Origin: Sanguinoderma infundibulare
Lineage: Eukaryota > Basidiomycota > Agaricomycetes > Polyporales > Polyporaceae
Reading direction: 5' to 3'
Assembly (NCBI GenBank): GCA_032821775.1
Contig: JAVLRN010000010.1
Coordinates: forward strand, 124,001 to 188,000
Length of the DNA stretch: 64,000 nucleotides
Shown piece by piece: positions 1 to 13,239 of this stretch (position 1 is its first letter; the number at the start of each line of letters is the position of its first letter). The position numbers and the translations under genes were made by a program. A model generated the notes under the pieces. It did no database searches and was not told where the DNA came from. It was given only the letters and a program-made list of their open reading frames with translations.

Positions 1-585
1 ATTGACATTGCTGTATCTGCACTTGTGTTGTAGGACAGTTGCTTGACGTATCGATCCACCTCTCAGATCCTAAATTTAGACGCGTTTTGGAAGTCGAAAT
101 GGGGGCGATAAGAATATGTGAACTCCGGTCTAAATATTGGATTTGGCGGAGATCTAATAATTGAAGCGGTGGGACTTTTGGTTAAGGCACCGTTGGAGCT
201 CCGTTTGGTCGGAGTTCATTGACACCGATGCACAGGCGGAGATCGTCGTCGACGTCCCCCTCCTTCTGCGCCCGTCAAGGGGCCTGCAACCTGGAGCTGG
301 AGCCATTTGGCTGAGCGGCATGGGCGAGGAGGTGATAGGCTGCATCTCATTTGCAACAGCGTATGTCCAACGATGGGCGTACCCTGAGCGTACCGCGGGC
401 AATGTCGATGCGGTCGCACTCGGCAAGGGACCGCCGTGGTCCACCACGTCCCATCGGGGAAGATAAGCGAGCGTCGCCGCGCAGCGTCTCCGCTTCATTC
501 GGTACATATACTACTCAGTGCGCGTCCCCAACATTCACCTTGTCCTCTGCTGATCCCTCGCACTTAACACGCTCCTATCTAGTTC
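1..585. other. upstream region of the first ABC transporter
   Basis: No gene is recognised here. Short overlapping open frames on both strands show no family motif and no splice-consistent continuation. The last part is presumably promoter and 5' UTR of the transporter that starts near 586. Confidence 0.4.
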
Positions 586-3500
586 ATGAACTCCCTCCCG
601 GCTCAGCCTCAATTATTTCTACATGCGCCTGGCTCTAGCCCCACCGTATCGTTTGGCAGGTTCGTGAGCACCAAGGGAATCAATCACGAATTCTCATTGC
701 TTACCAAACACGAACTCAGCAGTGGACGGCTGGACAGTCGGTTGATTCCAGTGTACATTTCCTGCGGCTCCGTGGCCCTCTTCCTTGCCCAGGCATGCGT
801 AGAAACATGGTATAGACCTGCAGAGCGTCCTGCGACAGTGCCGTCGAGGCACTCATTCTTGAATGCGAGGTGCGAAGCTGTTGGCGGCAAACGTATCTTC
901 GTTTTCAGGCTAGCGCAGATGGTTGCCATACTTGCGCTCTTCGCCATCTCTTTCACACACGCAACGCAACTCGCAGGTGCCAATCCCAGTCCTGGGCCTG
1001 TGGATTTCCCAGCTATTGAGATTCCACAACGCTTACTCTACGTGAGAATATCCTGGCTTCCTCACCGTTGATCTCGACTCATCATGCCGTGATGTAGGGC
1101 TATCTTGTCGTGCTTGGGACGACCTCGATCCTTGCCGCTCGACGACCAGCCGATCGTGCCTTCTCCCATGTCTCGTGGATTCTTGTTACCAGTTGGATTG
1201 TCTACGTGTACTGCATCCTATGGCCGTTAGCCCTCGTTCACGGCGTTGCTCACAGCATCAGAGAGGGTTATCTGCTTTATGCCAATGTTGCGCTTCTCTC
1301 ATTATCCGGGGTAATCATCCCCCTCTTCGTACCAAGACGGCACACGCCCGCCAGCCCCAAGGTGATTGATCTATAACTAAATCTCGTCCACTCCTTGTCC
1401 TCACTTCTGATATCAGGAGATCCTGGAACCAAGTGGTGAACAGACGGCGTCGTGGGCATCCCTGCTCACTTTCTCTTTTGTGTCTCCGGTCATCTGGACA
1501 GCCGCCCGTTTGCCCCACCTGCCGTATGACATGCTCCCTCAATTGCCAGACTACGATCACCTGAGAAGTTTAGTTGGACGAAGCTTCGCAGTGAGTTGTC
1601 GTGAAAAACCACATTTACAATGCTGACCTAATAGCAAAGGACCTGGATCCCATGCAGGCCAAAAGTCGTCAACCTTTGGCCGTCAAACTGATCAAGGTTT
1701 TCGGTGAGTTATTATCGGTTATCATGTTAGGGGATCGGCCATTCACGTCCTCACAGGGTTTGAAATGAGCCAGTTATTTGTGATGCAAGTCGTCTCTGTA
1801 AGCATTCAACTACGCACTTACGACACGACGACTTGATGGGGTCATTAGGTCGTTATGGGGTTCGCGGCACCGCTCAGCATAAATCGCCTTCTTACGTGCG
1901 TAACCAACATATCAGTCCGACTCCGTCCCATGGACTGATACTTGATTTATCAAGGTACTTGGAATCCGGAAGTAACGTCGACCAGACAGTGAGGCCTTGG
2001 GTCTGGATTGCGTTGATGTTTCTCGGCCGATTTGTCAATACCGTCTCACAGCAGCGGTTTAGATTCTTAGACGTCAGTGCCGCTCAGGATCCAGCGATAT
2101 GCTTTATACTAATCACGGTATCCAGGCTCGCCTTTCCGTTCGCATCCGGGCCATTCTGACCCAGCTGATTTTCGAGCATTCGCTTCGTATTCGACTCGTT
2201 GCTGATACTTCGGAATCGACCAATCGCGAGGGCGGCGACGACCGCCACGCGGTGTCGACTCCAGATACAATGGCCGGAAATACAGAAAATCAAGGCCAAG
2301 CAGAAATTGAGCACGAAACGACTACAACCAGTACTAGAAGCGCCGTGGCGCCAAATTCCGCGACGAACGAGACGACGACGTCTCGGCCCCCAAAGGACGT
2401 AAGCAAGAATATGATCGGAAGAATCAACAACCTGATCTCAAGCGATGTGAACAACCTCGAAAATCTCGCTTCATCTTTCGTAGTCATCGGTGCGTATCAT
2501 TTCCTCTAGCACGCAGTTCTACAATTCACCAACTGATCTTCACGAGCAGCGATCCAATCACCATTACAGATCATCCTCTCTATCATATTCTTGTATCAAG
2601 TCCTTGGTTGGAGCGCGTTCGTCGGCGCTGCGACCATCGTCATCACGTTCCCATTGCCATCTCTTCTCACCAGGTATATTCAGCAAGCCCAACGGGAGAA
2701 AGCGACCCGTGTGCGTGATTCATTGATATGCCATATAACTGTCTCTGAAAATGCCATGATATAGAGCGATTCCCGTGTGCAACTTGTGACAGAGAGTACG
2801 TTGCAGCAACTGGTGGATTGACGACTAACCTTTATCCCTTTCGACGCTGACAGTGATGAGCGCAATCCGAATGATCAAGCTATTTGGATGGGAGCACCGT
2901 ATCGCCGACCAGATGAATGAGCGACGGGAGCTTGAACTTGCGGCATTATACAAGAGTCGCGTACTCGGGCTTGCGGCCTATTCCATCAAGTACGTCTCAA
3001 CGAATATATGCAGATCTTTATCCTCCGACCACTAACGGACAGGCTTCTAGCTTGATGATCCCTGTCCTGGTGTTGCTATCAACTTTTTTCACCTACGTAA
3101 GTCCCAGTTCGTCTGACCAGGCCTGCGTCTGTTTATGAGTTTGCCAGTCAACTATCATGAGAGAAGGTTTAACCGGTAAGCCATTCGTGAGCTCTGGGAA
3201 CAGTTATTTCTAAGTTGACTTCTTGCAGCGGCAAAGGTGTTCTCCACATTCTCCGGTAAGGTTCATGATCGCTACGATTGAAGATAATACTCATACCCCT
3301 GCAGTTCTTGACCTCCTTCGGCAAGAATTAAATGCGCTATTTCGCATGCTTCCATCGCTCACACAAGGTTAGTTCTTGTGCCTTATTTATGAGTGCATAC
3401 CGAACCTGTGCTCATGACTGTTGTGCAGCTATGATATCCTTGGATCGTATCAATGAATTTTTGCTGAAGGTCGGTCTATGAAGTCCTTGTCTTACGTGCC

Positions 3501-6500
3501 CTCACCTGTCTTTCATAGACGGAGCTTATTGATGAATTCGCCAAGTCGGCTTGCAACGCCAATAGCCCCACACCCAACGAGGTTCCCACCGAACACACCG
3601 ATTCAATCGGCGTCCGTCATGCGTCTTTCACCTGGTCAAACGAATCAACACCTTCCGCTACATCTAGAAGCATAGGCAAGCGTACCTTTATTCTTAGCAT
3701 CGACGAAGTCATCTTTAAGCGCGGGAAGATCAATTTGATCGTTGGACCAACGGGCTCCGGAAAAACATCTCTGCTCATGGCGCTGCTGGGCGAGATGCAC
3801 TGCATACCTTCCGACCCAGACTCTTTCGTCAGCCTCCCTAGTGTCAAAGGTGTAGCATATGCCGCGCAAGAGTCCTGGGTGCAGAATGATACGATCAGGG
3901 TATGCTTCATGCTGCTCGTTAGGGCGGCGTTAACCACTGACCGCTGCTATCTCTAGAATAATGTGCTTTTCGGATCGCCGTACGATGAGGCGAGGTACAA
4001 CAAAGGTTATTGCTTCGCCACTCATCTAAGAGTGCTCATACTCATTAACGTCGTCAGTGATCGCACAATGTGCATTGGAGCCGGATTTGAGTCTCTTTGA
4101 TGCCGGAGACCAAGCCGAGGTCGGCGAGAAGGGTATTACATTGAGGTATGAGCGCATCGAGTTGCGGCCAGCCAAAGGAAGTTCATAAACTTTTCCACGC
4201 AGTGGCGGTCAGAAGGTCGCTATTCGAGTCGAGGTCCACAGTGATTGAACCTGATATCCACTTACATTACTAGGCTCGGATAACGCTTGCACGAGCGATC
4301 TATTCACAAACAGACACTTTGATCTTGGACGACGTACGTTGCGGGTTGAATAGCGGGCTGCTACATTTTATTGATGGATCGGCCTACTAGGTCTTCGCTG
4401 CTCTTGACGTACACACTGCGCGGTGGATCTTTGACAAATGCTTCAAGGGTGATCTCGTACGAGGTCGCACAGTAATCCTTGTGGTTAGCTATAGCTTCCA
4501 TTCATGCTGAGGGCGGAATATCGGCTGACTCTTGAATTACAGACGCATAATATCGCACTTGTCCGTCCGATCGTGGATTTCGTGGTCGCTGTAGGTCACA
4601 ATGGCCGCGTGTCAAGTCAAGGTTCACTTGCGAGGACCCTAGCCGAGGATGCAAACTTGAGAGAGGAGCTACGAACAGAGGAAAAGCAACTTGAGATTGC
4701 GGAGCAGACGATTGACGTTGAAATCCCGGCAGGTCAGACTACAGACAGGGAAAGCTCTGGAAAACTTGTGGTCGAGGAAGAGCTCGAGATGGGTCGTGCT
4801 CAATGGAATGCATGTGAGTAGTGAAGACCCTTATCTGGTCAGGGCTGTATTTGACCAATGCACAGTTGGGTTATTCTTCGGCAACATATCCAGTCGACCA
4901 GCCTTATTCTGGCCACTGTACTACTCGGGCTTGCTTGGACAACAAGTGTTTGCGAATGTACACGTAAGTCATAGAAAGGGGTTCTTAAGTCTTGCACATC
5001 TCGGTCTTACATGAGGTGTTAACAGACCTGGTACCTCGGGAAATGGGCTTCGCAATATGAGACCCATTCCCCTGCAGAAGTTCCAGCAGGACGGTGTGTA
5101 ACTCACGATCGCTTGGAGACTACGTTTTTTAACAGTGCAACAGCTATATGTTCATCTACACAGTACTAGTGCTTTCAAGCACCTCTTTCACTGCGATCGA
5201 CTTCCTGTACTACACCTTCGGAACACTCCGAGCGTCCAAGGTCATACACAAGGAGTTGGTTACATCCGTGTTGGGGGCGACTTTCAGGTTCGAGCTATGT
5301 TCTTCCAGCGCATCAGCATCGGTCATGCTGAATATCTTCTATCCAGGTGGCTGGATGTGACGCCAACCGCGCGCATTGTTGCGCGGTGCACTGGAGATAT
5401 GCAGACAGGTGTGCAGTCCGTAATGATATCGTTCGCATGCCGAATGCTTGCTCATGGATTCCTATCCAATCTGCTGCTAGTGGACGCTAAGCTGTCAGGA
5501 GCCGCAGACGTGGTAAATCAACTTCTTATTTATCAGCTCGCGAAGATGGCATCTATTGCCATCTTCTCGCCCGTTTTCGTATTTCCCACCATCCTACTGG
5601 CCACGGCGGGCGTCCTCGTCGGCAATCTCTTCATGAAGGCACGCATGTCTGTGCAACGCGAACTGAGCAATGTCAAAGCACCCCTCGTCAGCCACTTCGG
5701 CGCCGCCATCAACGGCATTAGTGGGTGGTTTGACCGACATTTTGAATTTTGCCTCATGCGGATTACCTCTAGCTTCCATACGTGCCTATGGCGCACAGGA
5801 CGCCTTCAAGCAAGAAGCACACCGACGTATCGACAGACATACTCGCGCTGCTATCGCCGAGGTTAATCTCGACCGGTACGCCGAGTTCCAGTTTTCGCTG
5901 ACTCCTCCAGAACTCATAGTTGAATAGCTGGATCACCGTACGGGTTGACACAATGGGAAACATATTCGTGACTGCGTTGGCTGTGTACCTGATGTACTTC
6001 TCTCGATTGACTGCCTCCAATACTGGCTTTTCCTTGGCGGTAGCTGGTGAGTAATCGTGGATTGTCCGAGGCACGACGTTGACACTGCGTACTTCAGTGT
6101 CCTTCAGTAGCAGTATCTTTGCCTGTGTCGAGATGTACAACCGACTGGAGACGCATGGTGAGTGTCAGAAATCTTTGCCGCGTTCTGACTTTAAATCGCG
6201 CATTGTTCTTAGTGAATAGGTTAGTAAATCTTCATTGTAACCCTGGATTTGTTTCTGACTATAACCAGCCTGGAGCGAATCCAGCAGTACCTCCGCGCCG
6301 AGCAGGAACCAAAGCCTACGGTGGACGGATTTCCTCCGGCTTATTGGCCCGCTAGTGGGCGGCTCGAGGTTTCGGACCTCTCGGCAAGGTACTCTCAGGT
6401 ACGTCAGTGTTAAGTGGGTTCACGGTTGCTTCGTGTTCACATGCCTTCGCACCAGGATGGCCCGAAGGTACTTCATGGTATTTCATTTGAAGTTGATTCA

Positions 6501-7508
6501 GGCGAACGAGTCGGAATTGGTAAGTCTCAGGTCACTGCATTCAAAAGAATGAACATGAATGCTAAGGGTCGATTCGCACAGTGGGTCGCACTGGGAGCGG
6601 AAAAGTAAGCTCCGCAAGGTATTGCGTGGTTCACATGCTGAAGACATAATAGACCTCCCTTACGCTTGCTCTGCTTCGATGCATCCTAACCGAGGGCACA
6701 GTTCGCTATGATGGCTTACCAACAAACAGAGTCAACCTCGACGCCCTCCGCTCGAATATCACCATCATTCCGCAAATCGTAAGAAGCTTTTCGTACCTGC
6801 TGGTTAGAAGGCATTCTGACGTTGCTTTTAGCCCGAGCTCCTCAGCGGAACCCTCCGCGAAAACCTCGACCCTTTCTCCGAGCATGACGATGCGGCGCTC
6901 AATAACGCCCTCCGCGCTTCCGGCCTGTTCAGTCTCCAGCATGACACCGCTGAGGCCCGTATCACCCTCGACACAGATATTTCCGGTGGAGGTGCCAACT
7001 TGTCCGTAGGCCAGCGACAAGTCCTCGCGCTCGCCAGGGCGATACTACGCAGAAGCAAGCTGCTGATCCTTGACGAGGCGACCTCTGCAATCGGTCCGTG
7101 TGTCGTCCTCTCCCAAATTCTTCGAAGCTAACTTGGTTAGCAGACTACGAGACGGATGCTGTCATCCAGAATGCCCTGAGGAACGAGCTAGGAAAGGATG
7201 TCACGGTCCTTACAGTCGCTCACCGTCTACAAACTGTCATGGACGCCGACAAGATCGTAAGCTACCTCCGTTGAGAAACGAAACGTTGCTCACCAATCAT
7301 TCTCGTAGATGGTGCTGGACGCCGGACGCATTGTAAGCAGTTTCTTCCGGTTTTTGCGGTGGCCTGTACACTAACCCTGCGGCGAACGGCGGCACAGGTC
7401 GAGTTTGGCAGACCGAGAGAGCTGTTGGGCATAGAGAACGGTGCTTTACGCCGACTTGTGGATGAAAGCGATGACAAGGAGAAGCTTTATGCCATGGCAG
7501 GGTGTTGA
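586..7508 (+). CDS. ABCC-family (MRP-type) ABC transporter A, intron-rich
   Basis: Full-length ABC exporter of the multidrug-resistance-associated (ABCC) type, expected in vacuolar or plasma membrane and moving conjugates or drugs with ATP. After splicing many short introns the order is N-terminal membrane segments (about 750-1330), TMD1 with a polar, acidic insert followed by [10 protein letters not shown] (about 2170-2480), NBD1 (Walker A GPTGSGKT at about 3744, signature SGGQK at 4203-4215, Walker B LILDD with Asp in place of the catalytic Glu, usual for ABCC NBD1), TMD2 (about 4860-6160) and NBD2 ([27 protein letters not shown], about 6360-7300). All frame breaks fall at GT-AG introns, so it looks intact. 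The ATG at 586 is in frame with the first membrane exon but weakly supported; an intron near 645-710, as in the paralogue, could change the N-terminus. Substrate unknown; the insert recalls the yeast Ybt1/Vmr1 group. The paralogue lies at 18413-25469 on the other strand. Confidence 0.85.
4203..4215 (+). other. 13-nt micro-exon encoding the NBD1 signature (transporter A)
   Basis: Flanked by AG and GT. It supplies the end of a Ser codon plus Gly-Gly-Gln-Lys, completing the ABC signature of NBD1. Skipping it would break both frame and motif. The same exon exists in transporter B. Confidence 0.8.
6213..6219 (+). other. 7-nt micro-exon in TMD2-NBD2 linker (transporter A)
   Basis: Between an acceptor ending TTCTTAG and a donor GTTAGTAA. 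The seven bases join neighbouring exons to give Val-Asn-Ser before the conserved LERIQQY stretch. In paralogue B the same Asn-Ser codons are contiguous with LERIQQY, so A has one extra intron here. Confidence 0.7.
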
Positions 7509-8042
7509 CGTTTGTAACAGTATATCATGCCCACATTTCGTTTGATCTGGGCTAGGGTTCAACCTGAACGAGCGTTGATGATAGTTGGTACCAGACGATC
7601 TAAATAGCCCCTGACTTGTAGGGCCTTGGATCTCGTGAGGAGACGGTCTGAGGAATTTCAAGTTGTGGCGTATATTTCCTGGCGTGCGTGTGTCGCAGCC
7701 TGGTGGACGCGAATGGAGAGAGGAGGGGCAGCCTCTCATGGATCATGGAACATCTGTTCAAAGACATGAGTGGGAGGCCAGGCCTTGTCAATTTAAGTGT
7801 CTCTACCGTGGTCGGCGCTTAGGCTTGGATCATCTCCCGTCTAGCCGTGTACTTAGCGCAGAAGTGGGATTGCGAACGACCCGTTTCCGCGCAGGACTTG
7901 GTCCCGGAGACTAACGATTCATGGTCACTGGAGGGACACGACGATGAAAACCCATAGGGAGATGGCGCATACCATTATACATTACTCATTATATTAGTAC
8001 CTCCTCGAGCAAATGAGTCAAAAACTCGAACCCAACACCCGC
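7509..8042. other. convergent intergenic region
   Basis: Lies between the 3' ends of transporter A (+) and the permease (-). Only 3' UTR and terminator functions are expected; no further gene or repeat was seen. Confidence 0.5.
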
Positions 8043-10163
8043 TCAAGTACTCTTCACCCGGACGAACACATGCCGTCCCAGCCCGTCCTGGCCGACCTCC
8101 TCGCGCCTCTCCAAACGGTATCCGCCGACCCTCGGCAGGACGTGGCCCCAGACGATCCAGTACAGGAACCCGAGCCCGAACACGGCCCAGCCCGCGACGG
8201 CGTGTGTCCAGTACGGCAGGTGGATGTACGGATTCCCGCCGGCGGGTGGGCGGATGAAGGGCACGACGAAGAGGAAGACGTTCGCGGCGCCGAAGAACGC
8301 GGCGGCCCCGACCGCGAACGGTGACGGGCGCGTCCAATCGGAGAAGGGGCGGAAGTGAAGGTATACGACGCCGAAGGAGATAGTTGCGTTGATGACCGAG
8401 AGGGGGTATGAGATCTATAAGAGAACGCCCGATTCAGTTCCGAGGAAGCTAGGAGGACGAGAGGGACGTACAGAGTTGATGACGAAGTTGTAGGTATCCC
8501 CAGGGGGAAGGGCCCAGATGACGATGGTACAGACGAGCCAGTCTGTGGGAGCGATCGGATTAGGGATATTCGTATGGCTATCAGAGCTATGCCACGGAAG
8601 GAGGCTTACGGAGACCCAATCCCGCTAGAGGAGCGTTGAAGGGGCGGTTGCTACCCCAGAACTTGCTAAAGGGGAGAATGCCTTCACGACCAAGTTCCTG
8701 GTTGACACGGCCTTGGGAAAATATCTGTCAAATCATTCGTTAACGCCAGACCCATCGGTGAGCACGTTGTTGAGACGTACAACAGCGAGAACGTTCCCCA
8801 AGGCAGACAGCGCGACGAAGACATCGAGAGCACGCTCCGCTGAGGTGCCGTATACATTGCGGAATAACAACGCAGCCACCAAGGTACCAGAGCTAGTAAT
8901 TTCCTCCTTAGTCGCGGCCGCTAACAGTACCGTGGTGAGTATAATCTGCACAAGCAGAAGTAAGACGTGATCTCACCAAAATACGCAATGTTGGAGAGGA
9001 TATAGAGGATTGTGATGACACCGATGGCGAGGGTTCCCGCGATACGAATGGTGCGTTGAGGGTTCTTGACTTCCGAAAGTGCGTAGTTGACGTTGCTGAA
9101 ACCAATGTACGACCAAATGACCTGGATGATAGAAGCATAAATACCAGTCCCCTCAGTACTTGTTGCCAGACTCACGTTGTACAAGCTCAGGCAGAAGGAG
9201 GGCGCGCTAGCAGTCGTACCCTCGAACGCATGCGAGAAGTTGTTGGGCTTCGGGACCTTCATGTGTCCTCCAAGCGCGACGAACCCAGTGATGATCACGA
9301 TGATGACAATGATCACCTTGATGATCCCTAGAACGTTCAATAGGCGCAGACCCCATCGGAGGTTGATGCCATGGAGGAGGAACGCGAAGGTGAGACCTGC
9401 CCAGCCGATCAAGCGGGGCTTCCAGTCGTGCCTCCCGGGGTCCGTAACGTTCGCCGCTGTGAGCAGGTAGTCTCCGAAAACAACCGAGTTGCCGGAAGCC
9501 CATCCGAGCAGGACACCGTTGGCAGCATAAAGCGCGGTGATAAGGTACTTGGGACGGCGGATGAGGTACTCGAGGTAGTTCTTTTCTCCTCCGTTGCGAG
9601 GAAGCGCCTGACATGGGACGTCAGCAGACCGTACTTTCAGAAAATAGGAAGGAACGCAATTCACCGAACCCCATACGACGTAGACCCACATCCCTGCCGC
9701 AGCGATGATGGAGCCGATGACCCACATAAACCTGTAGACGTCTTACGATCAGTGGCGGTGTGACACGAAGGCGCGACTCACAGTGCGAGACCGACGCTTC
9801 CGCTCAAGCTAAGAATCGTGCTTGGCGTTGAAAAGACACTATGTACCAGTTCACGGAGTCAGAGAGCCATCGAAACATGTTCCAAGCGCACGAAACATAC
9901 CCAGTGCCAATGATCCGGTTGAAGATGATGAAAATGGCGGATACCAGGCCAATTTGCTTCCTTCCGGGCACATTGGCGGCGTCGGCGTCGTCAAAGCGGC
10001 GTTGAGCATCGATTGCGCGCTCCGAATCGGCATCGAGCTCACTGCCAGTTTTTCCAGGTCAGTCGGACCACTGGAGAGAGTGCAATGAAGAAGGACCGGA
10101 AACGCACGTGTGACCAAACTCGTCGGATGAGCCATACGGCGAGGACTTCTTGATTTCCGACAT
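8043..10163 (-). CDS. Mup1-like amino-acid permease (APC superfamily, LAT-type)
   Basis: Multi-pass plasma-membrane amino-acid permease of the fungal high-affinity methionine permease group. The start at 10163 gives MSEIKKSSPYGSS, then a short intron into a cytosolic tail and KQIGLVSAIFIIFNRIIGTG, the hallmark first membrane helix of the family. The next exons continue with FSTPSTILSLSGSVGLALF and further hydrophobic helices, RNGGEKNYLEYL, and SYIGFSNVNYALSEVKNP, the conserved mid-protein loop. About 550 residues and roughly 10-12 membrane spans, the usual size. Six or more short introns; the second exon uses an acceptor after CTGGCAG because nearer AGs give a stop. The C-terminus ends in RVKST. 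Methionine as substrate is inferred from the family; other neutral amino acids are possible. Confidence 0.87.
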
Positions 10164-11178
10164 GATGCTGACCAAACTTCCACTGGCGAAGCGCGGAAGG
10201 CGGGGAGGCGTGGAAGGGAGCGGGCGGAATTCACGGAAGGGGGCCGCGAAGGGACCGCGGTGGAGGGTATTATACCATCGGCAGGCACCCTGGGCCCGGA
10301 CTTTCCATTGAGCAAGTCACGGGGGGATCGCGTTCTGGAAGTGATACATAACGTTATGCGCTGCGAGATGGTGCATCCCGGTCATCGCCCATGCATACGC
10401 GCGGGCAGGATTCGAAATTGGAGGGGGAGAAATGGCGAAGATGGAGACCAGGATGACGCAACACTCGCTTGGGAACTTTTTTGAGGCACTGCTTTTTTTC
10501 GCCGCTGGTCTCAAGCCGGCCTATAAGAATTTGCCGGCAGATGGACCGAGAGATTTGTCGCTAGTGGTTGCGGTAGTCGGAAACTGGCAGAGATTCAGAA
10601 GGGCAGAGACCTAGAAGGGATTGAAGAGCAGGGAATCAGGGATCAGATGAGGGGATCGAGACGTGGAAAATGGCGACCATGAGAGCTTGATGAGACTTGG
10701 GAAATTTTAGGTTTTACGCGGCGGAATGGTCGACATATGTATGATGCGTACCTGCCAGCGCTCGCTGGAAGCAATGAATGATGGATTCTTGCCGGTTTGT
10801 GCCTGTGGGAACATGAGCGCAAGTCGTCGATTGCTCGGCCATACACATTCCACCGCGCCCTCGAGCTTCGGATGGTCCGGGGTCGTATCAACGCCCAGTG
10901 AAACTCTGATCTCGATCTCATCACGAGCAGTTCGAGGTCGTGTGCAAGAAAACCGACAGTATGAAAGAACGGCCACGTCCGGACAGGTCTAGCAGCACAA
11001 GCGTGTCTAGGTAATGCAACGGAGAGGTATACAATATGAGTGAGGGGCACAACGTCTCACAGACAACCAGACCCCACAGAGCGACGGCGTGCGGATGGCG
11101 GATGGAGGGACCGAATGTGAATGCGAGCAGATCGAAACATGAGAGAGCCAAATGCCAGACAAGTGTTAGAGGACCTCG
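10164..11178. other. permease promoter and zuotin 3' flank
   Basis: About 1 kb between two minus-strand genes. It should hold the 3' UTR of zuotin and the promoter of the permease. Open frames present show no family motif. Confidence 0.45.
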
Positions 11179-12881
11179 TTATGCCGCGTCTCCCCCAGTC
11201 TCCGCCTCGGCAGCCCGCTGCTGTCGCCTCGCCTTCTTCGCCGCGTTCGCAGCAGCCGCCTTCGCCTTTTTCGCTTCCGCTCGCGCGACCTACGCATGGC
11301 CTCAGTACACGCCCAACCGTGCATCATCATGAATCACACACCTTCTCCTCCTCTTCCTTCTTCTTCGCCTCCTCCGCTTTCCGCTTCTCCTCCTCGGCCT
11401 TCTGCTTGGCGCTCGTGCCCCCAGCCCCATTCACGCCGGCCTTGTTCTTCTTCTTGGCCTCGCGCGCCTCCTTCTCCTCCTGCTTGATGCGCTTGATGCG
11501 CGGGTCGACACCGAGCGCCGTGTCGACAATGCCCCGCAATCGCGCCGTGTCCTCCTTCTTGCGGCGCGCGCGCTCCGACTTGTTCTTCTTCTCCGTGTAT
11601 CGCTTGTCGTCGCGGCTGCAACATAAACGCCCTGTCAGCATCCCATGCCATGCCATACGGGCCGGAGACGAAAAGAGCGGAAATACGGACTTGTCGCTGC
11701 CCTCGTTCACCTCCTTATCCAGATACTCAAAGCTCCGCCAGCTATCAAAGTTGTACCAGAAGTCGTAAAACGCCTCGACCGTCTCCTTCGAGTCCTCGTA
11801 CGTCCCCAGCATCGGCACAGGCTGCTTCCTGCTAAACCGCGCCTCGCGCTCGAACACGGCAGTGAACTCCTTGAAGAAGTACGCTTCCGGGTTTTTGTGC
11901 TTCGTGACTTGTGACTGCGTCGGCACGTCATCCTGGAGGAGATTATAAAACGGGTCGACCGAGTCGAACTGGCGGCGGCGCTCGGGATTTGTGAGCACCT
12001 CGAACGCCTTTTGGATACACTTGAAGAACGCGTCGTCGTTGGCGTCGCCGACCTGTCCGGCCTTCTTGTCGGGGTGGTGCTTAAGCACCTTTTTCCGGTC
12101 TGAGGGGAGCAAAGATGTCAGCGGCGAGGTGCAATGACACGAAGCGTGCTGACTCCGCCCCACGTTCCCAGAGCCGGAAATTGCTGGCGCGCTCTCGCGG
12201 CCGACAGAAGCGCCCCATGTGCAATTTCCGTAACTTCCAATCTTACCCTTCCGCGATGTCGAACACGCGCAGAAGAGAAGACGGCTTCGTGAGGGATTTT
12301 TGGCAGTATCCCAACGGTGGGAGCGAAGGGGCGATAGGGAGAAATGATACCGAAGTTTATAATGCAAGGTTAAGGACGTACGGGCAATCTTAATCTGCTC
12401 CTCTGTGGCTTTGTACCGTAAGTGCGAAAGACCGAGGACGGCATAGTGATCTTGTTTCTAGAATGGCAAACGCATTAATGAATATAGAGAGACGAGGGCT
12501 TGGATGCGCACCTTCCACTCCTTGGGATCCTGCATCAGCAGGTCTTCCGTCTCCTCCTCATCACCAACTCCGAGATCGTCCTCCAGAGCGGCACCATTCC
12601 CGTTCAAGGTCTCCAGGCGCTTCCGCTCCTCCTCCGCGTGCTTGTCGTGTTCTTCGAACGAGAGGTTGTGGACCGCTCTCCGTACGTGCGCAAGGTATGC
12701 CTCACCAGCCGGGAGGAGCTTGCGTTCGACCAATGCTTTTCATCGGGCATGTCTGAGTACTTTGGAGCTTCGGGCAGATCTGCCGATACTCACGCGCACT
12801 GGATTTTCCTGAGCCCTGGGACGGTGTCCAGCCGGCAGGCAGTGGTGGGGGGACGACGGGGAGTTGTACGACGTTCGCCAT
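11179..12881 (-). CDS. ZUO1: zuotin, ribosome-associated J-domain co-chaperone
   Basis: J-protein of the ribosome-associated complex, which with an Hsp70 (Ssz1/Ssb) helps nascent chains fold in the cytosol. The protein starts MANVVQLPVVPPPLPAGW. Its J domain reads HYAVLGLSHLRYKATEEQIK, then an intron and KKVLKHHPDKK, with the HPD motif that activates Hsp70 intact. The zuotin homology domain follows: FYNLLQDDVPTQ, NPEAYFFKEFTAVFEREARF and FYDFWYNFDSWRSFEY. The tail is a highly charged Lys/Glu/Ala coil for ribosome contact; a last intron at about 11285-11335 leads to a final Ala/Lys-rich exon ending ETGGDAA. It lacks the C-terminal SANT repeats of animal DNAJC2, as in yeast. About 430-450 residues. 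It shares a 358 bp divergent promoter region with the exonuclease gene. Confidence 0.92.
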
Positions 12882-13239
12882 GGCGATTTTTTTGGGACAG
12901 GGAGGAAGGAGAAAGAGGCAAGTGGTCGAGGACAGAGCCTCTGCGATGATCTCAGATGCCTCGAAAAATCTCCCAGTCGTCCACCATACGAGCCTGCCAT
13001 CCTCTCCATTTGGCAAGTCCCAATCTGACGCTTGCGGTCCCGTGACACACGTGCACATGTTGGAGTCGCGTCGCGTCGCGTCAGCCTCGAAGACGACGAC
13101 GACGATGCAGCTGGCCGTCAGATCTATCGCATTGCTTGGGTGATCTGGACTGCAGGAGGACAGAACACAGCAAGTGCCCAGCAACAGATCTACAACTCTC
13201 CTCGTCCACGCAACTCGACCGTCCCTCCCCTAGAGGAAC
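12882..13239. other. divergent promoter region (zuotin / exonuclease)
   Basis: 358 bp between head-to-head start codons. It should hold both promoters and 5' UTRs. No clear TATA box was found. Confidence 0.5.

Noticed and set aside
586..7508. Possibility that transporter A is a pseudogene because no long frame covers it
   Set aside because: Each frame break coincides with GT-AG borders of a short intron, and all nucleotide-binding motifs are intact after splicing.
11121..11768. 215-residue plus-strand frame rich in Ser/Pro
   Set aside because: Antisense of the Lys/Glu-rich zuotin tail; explained by the repetitive codons on the other strand.
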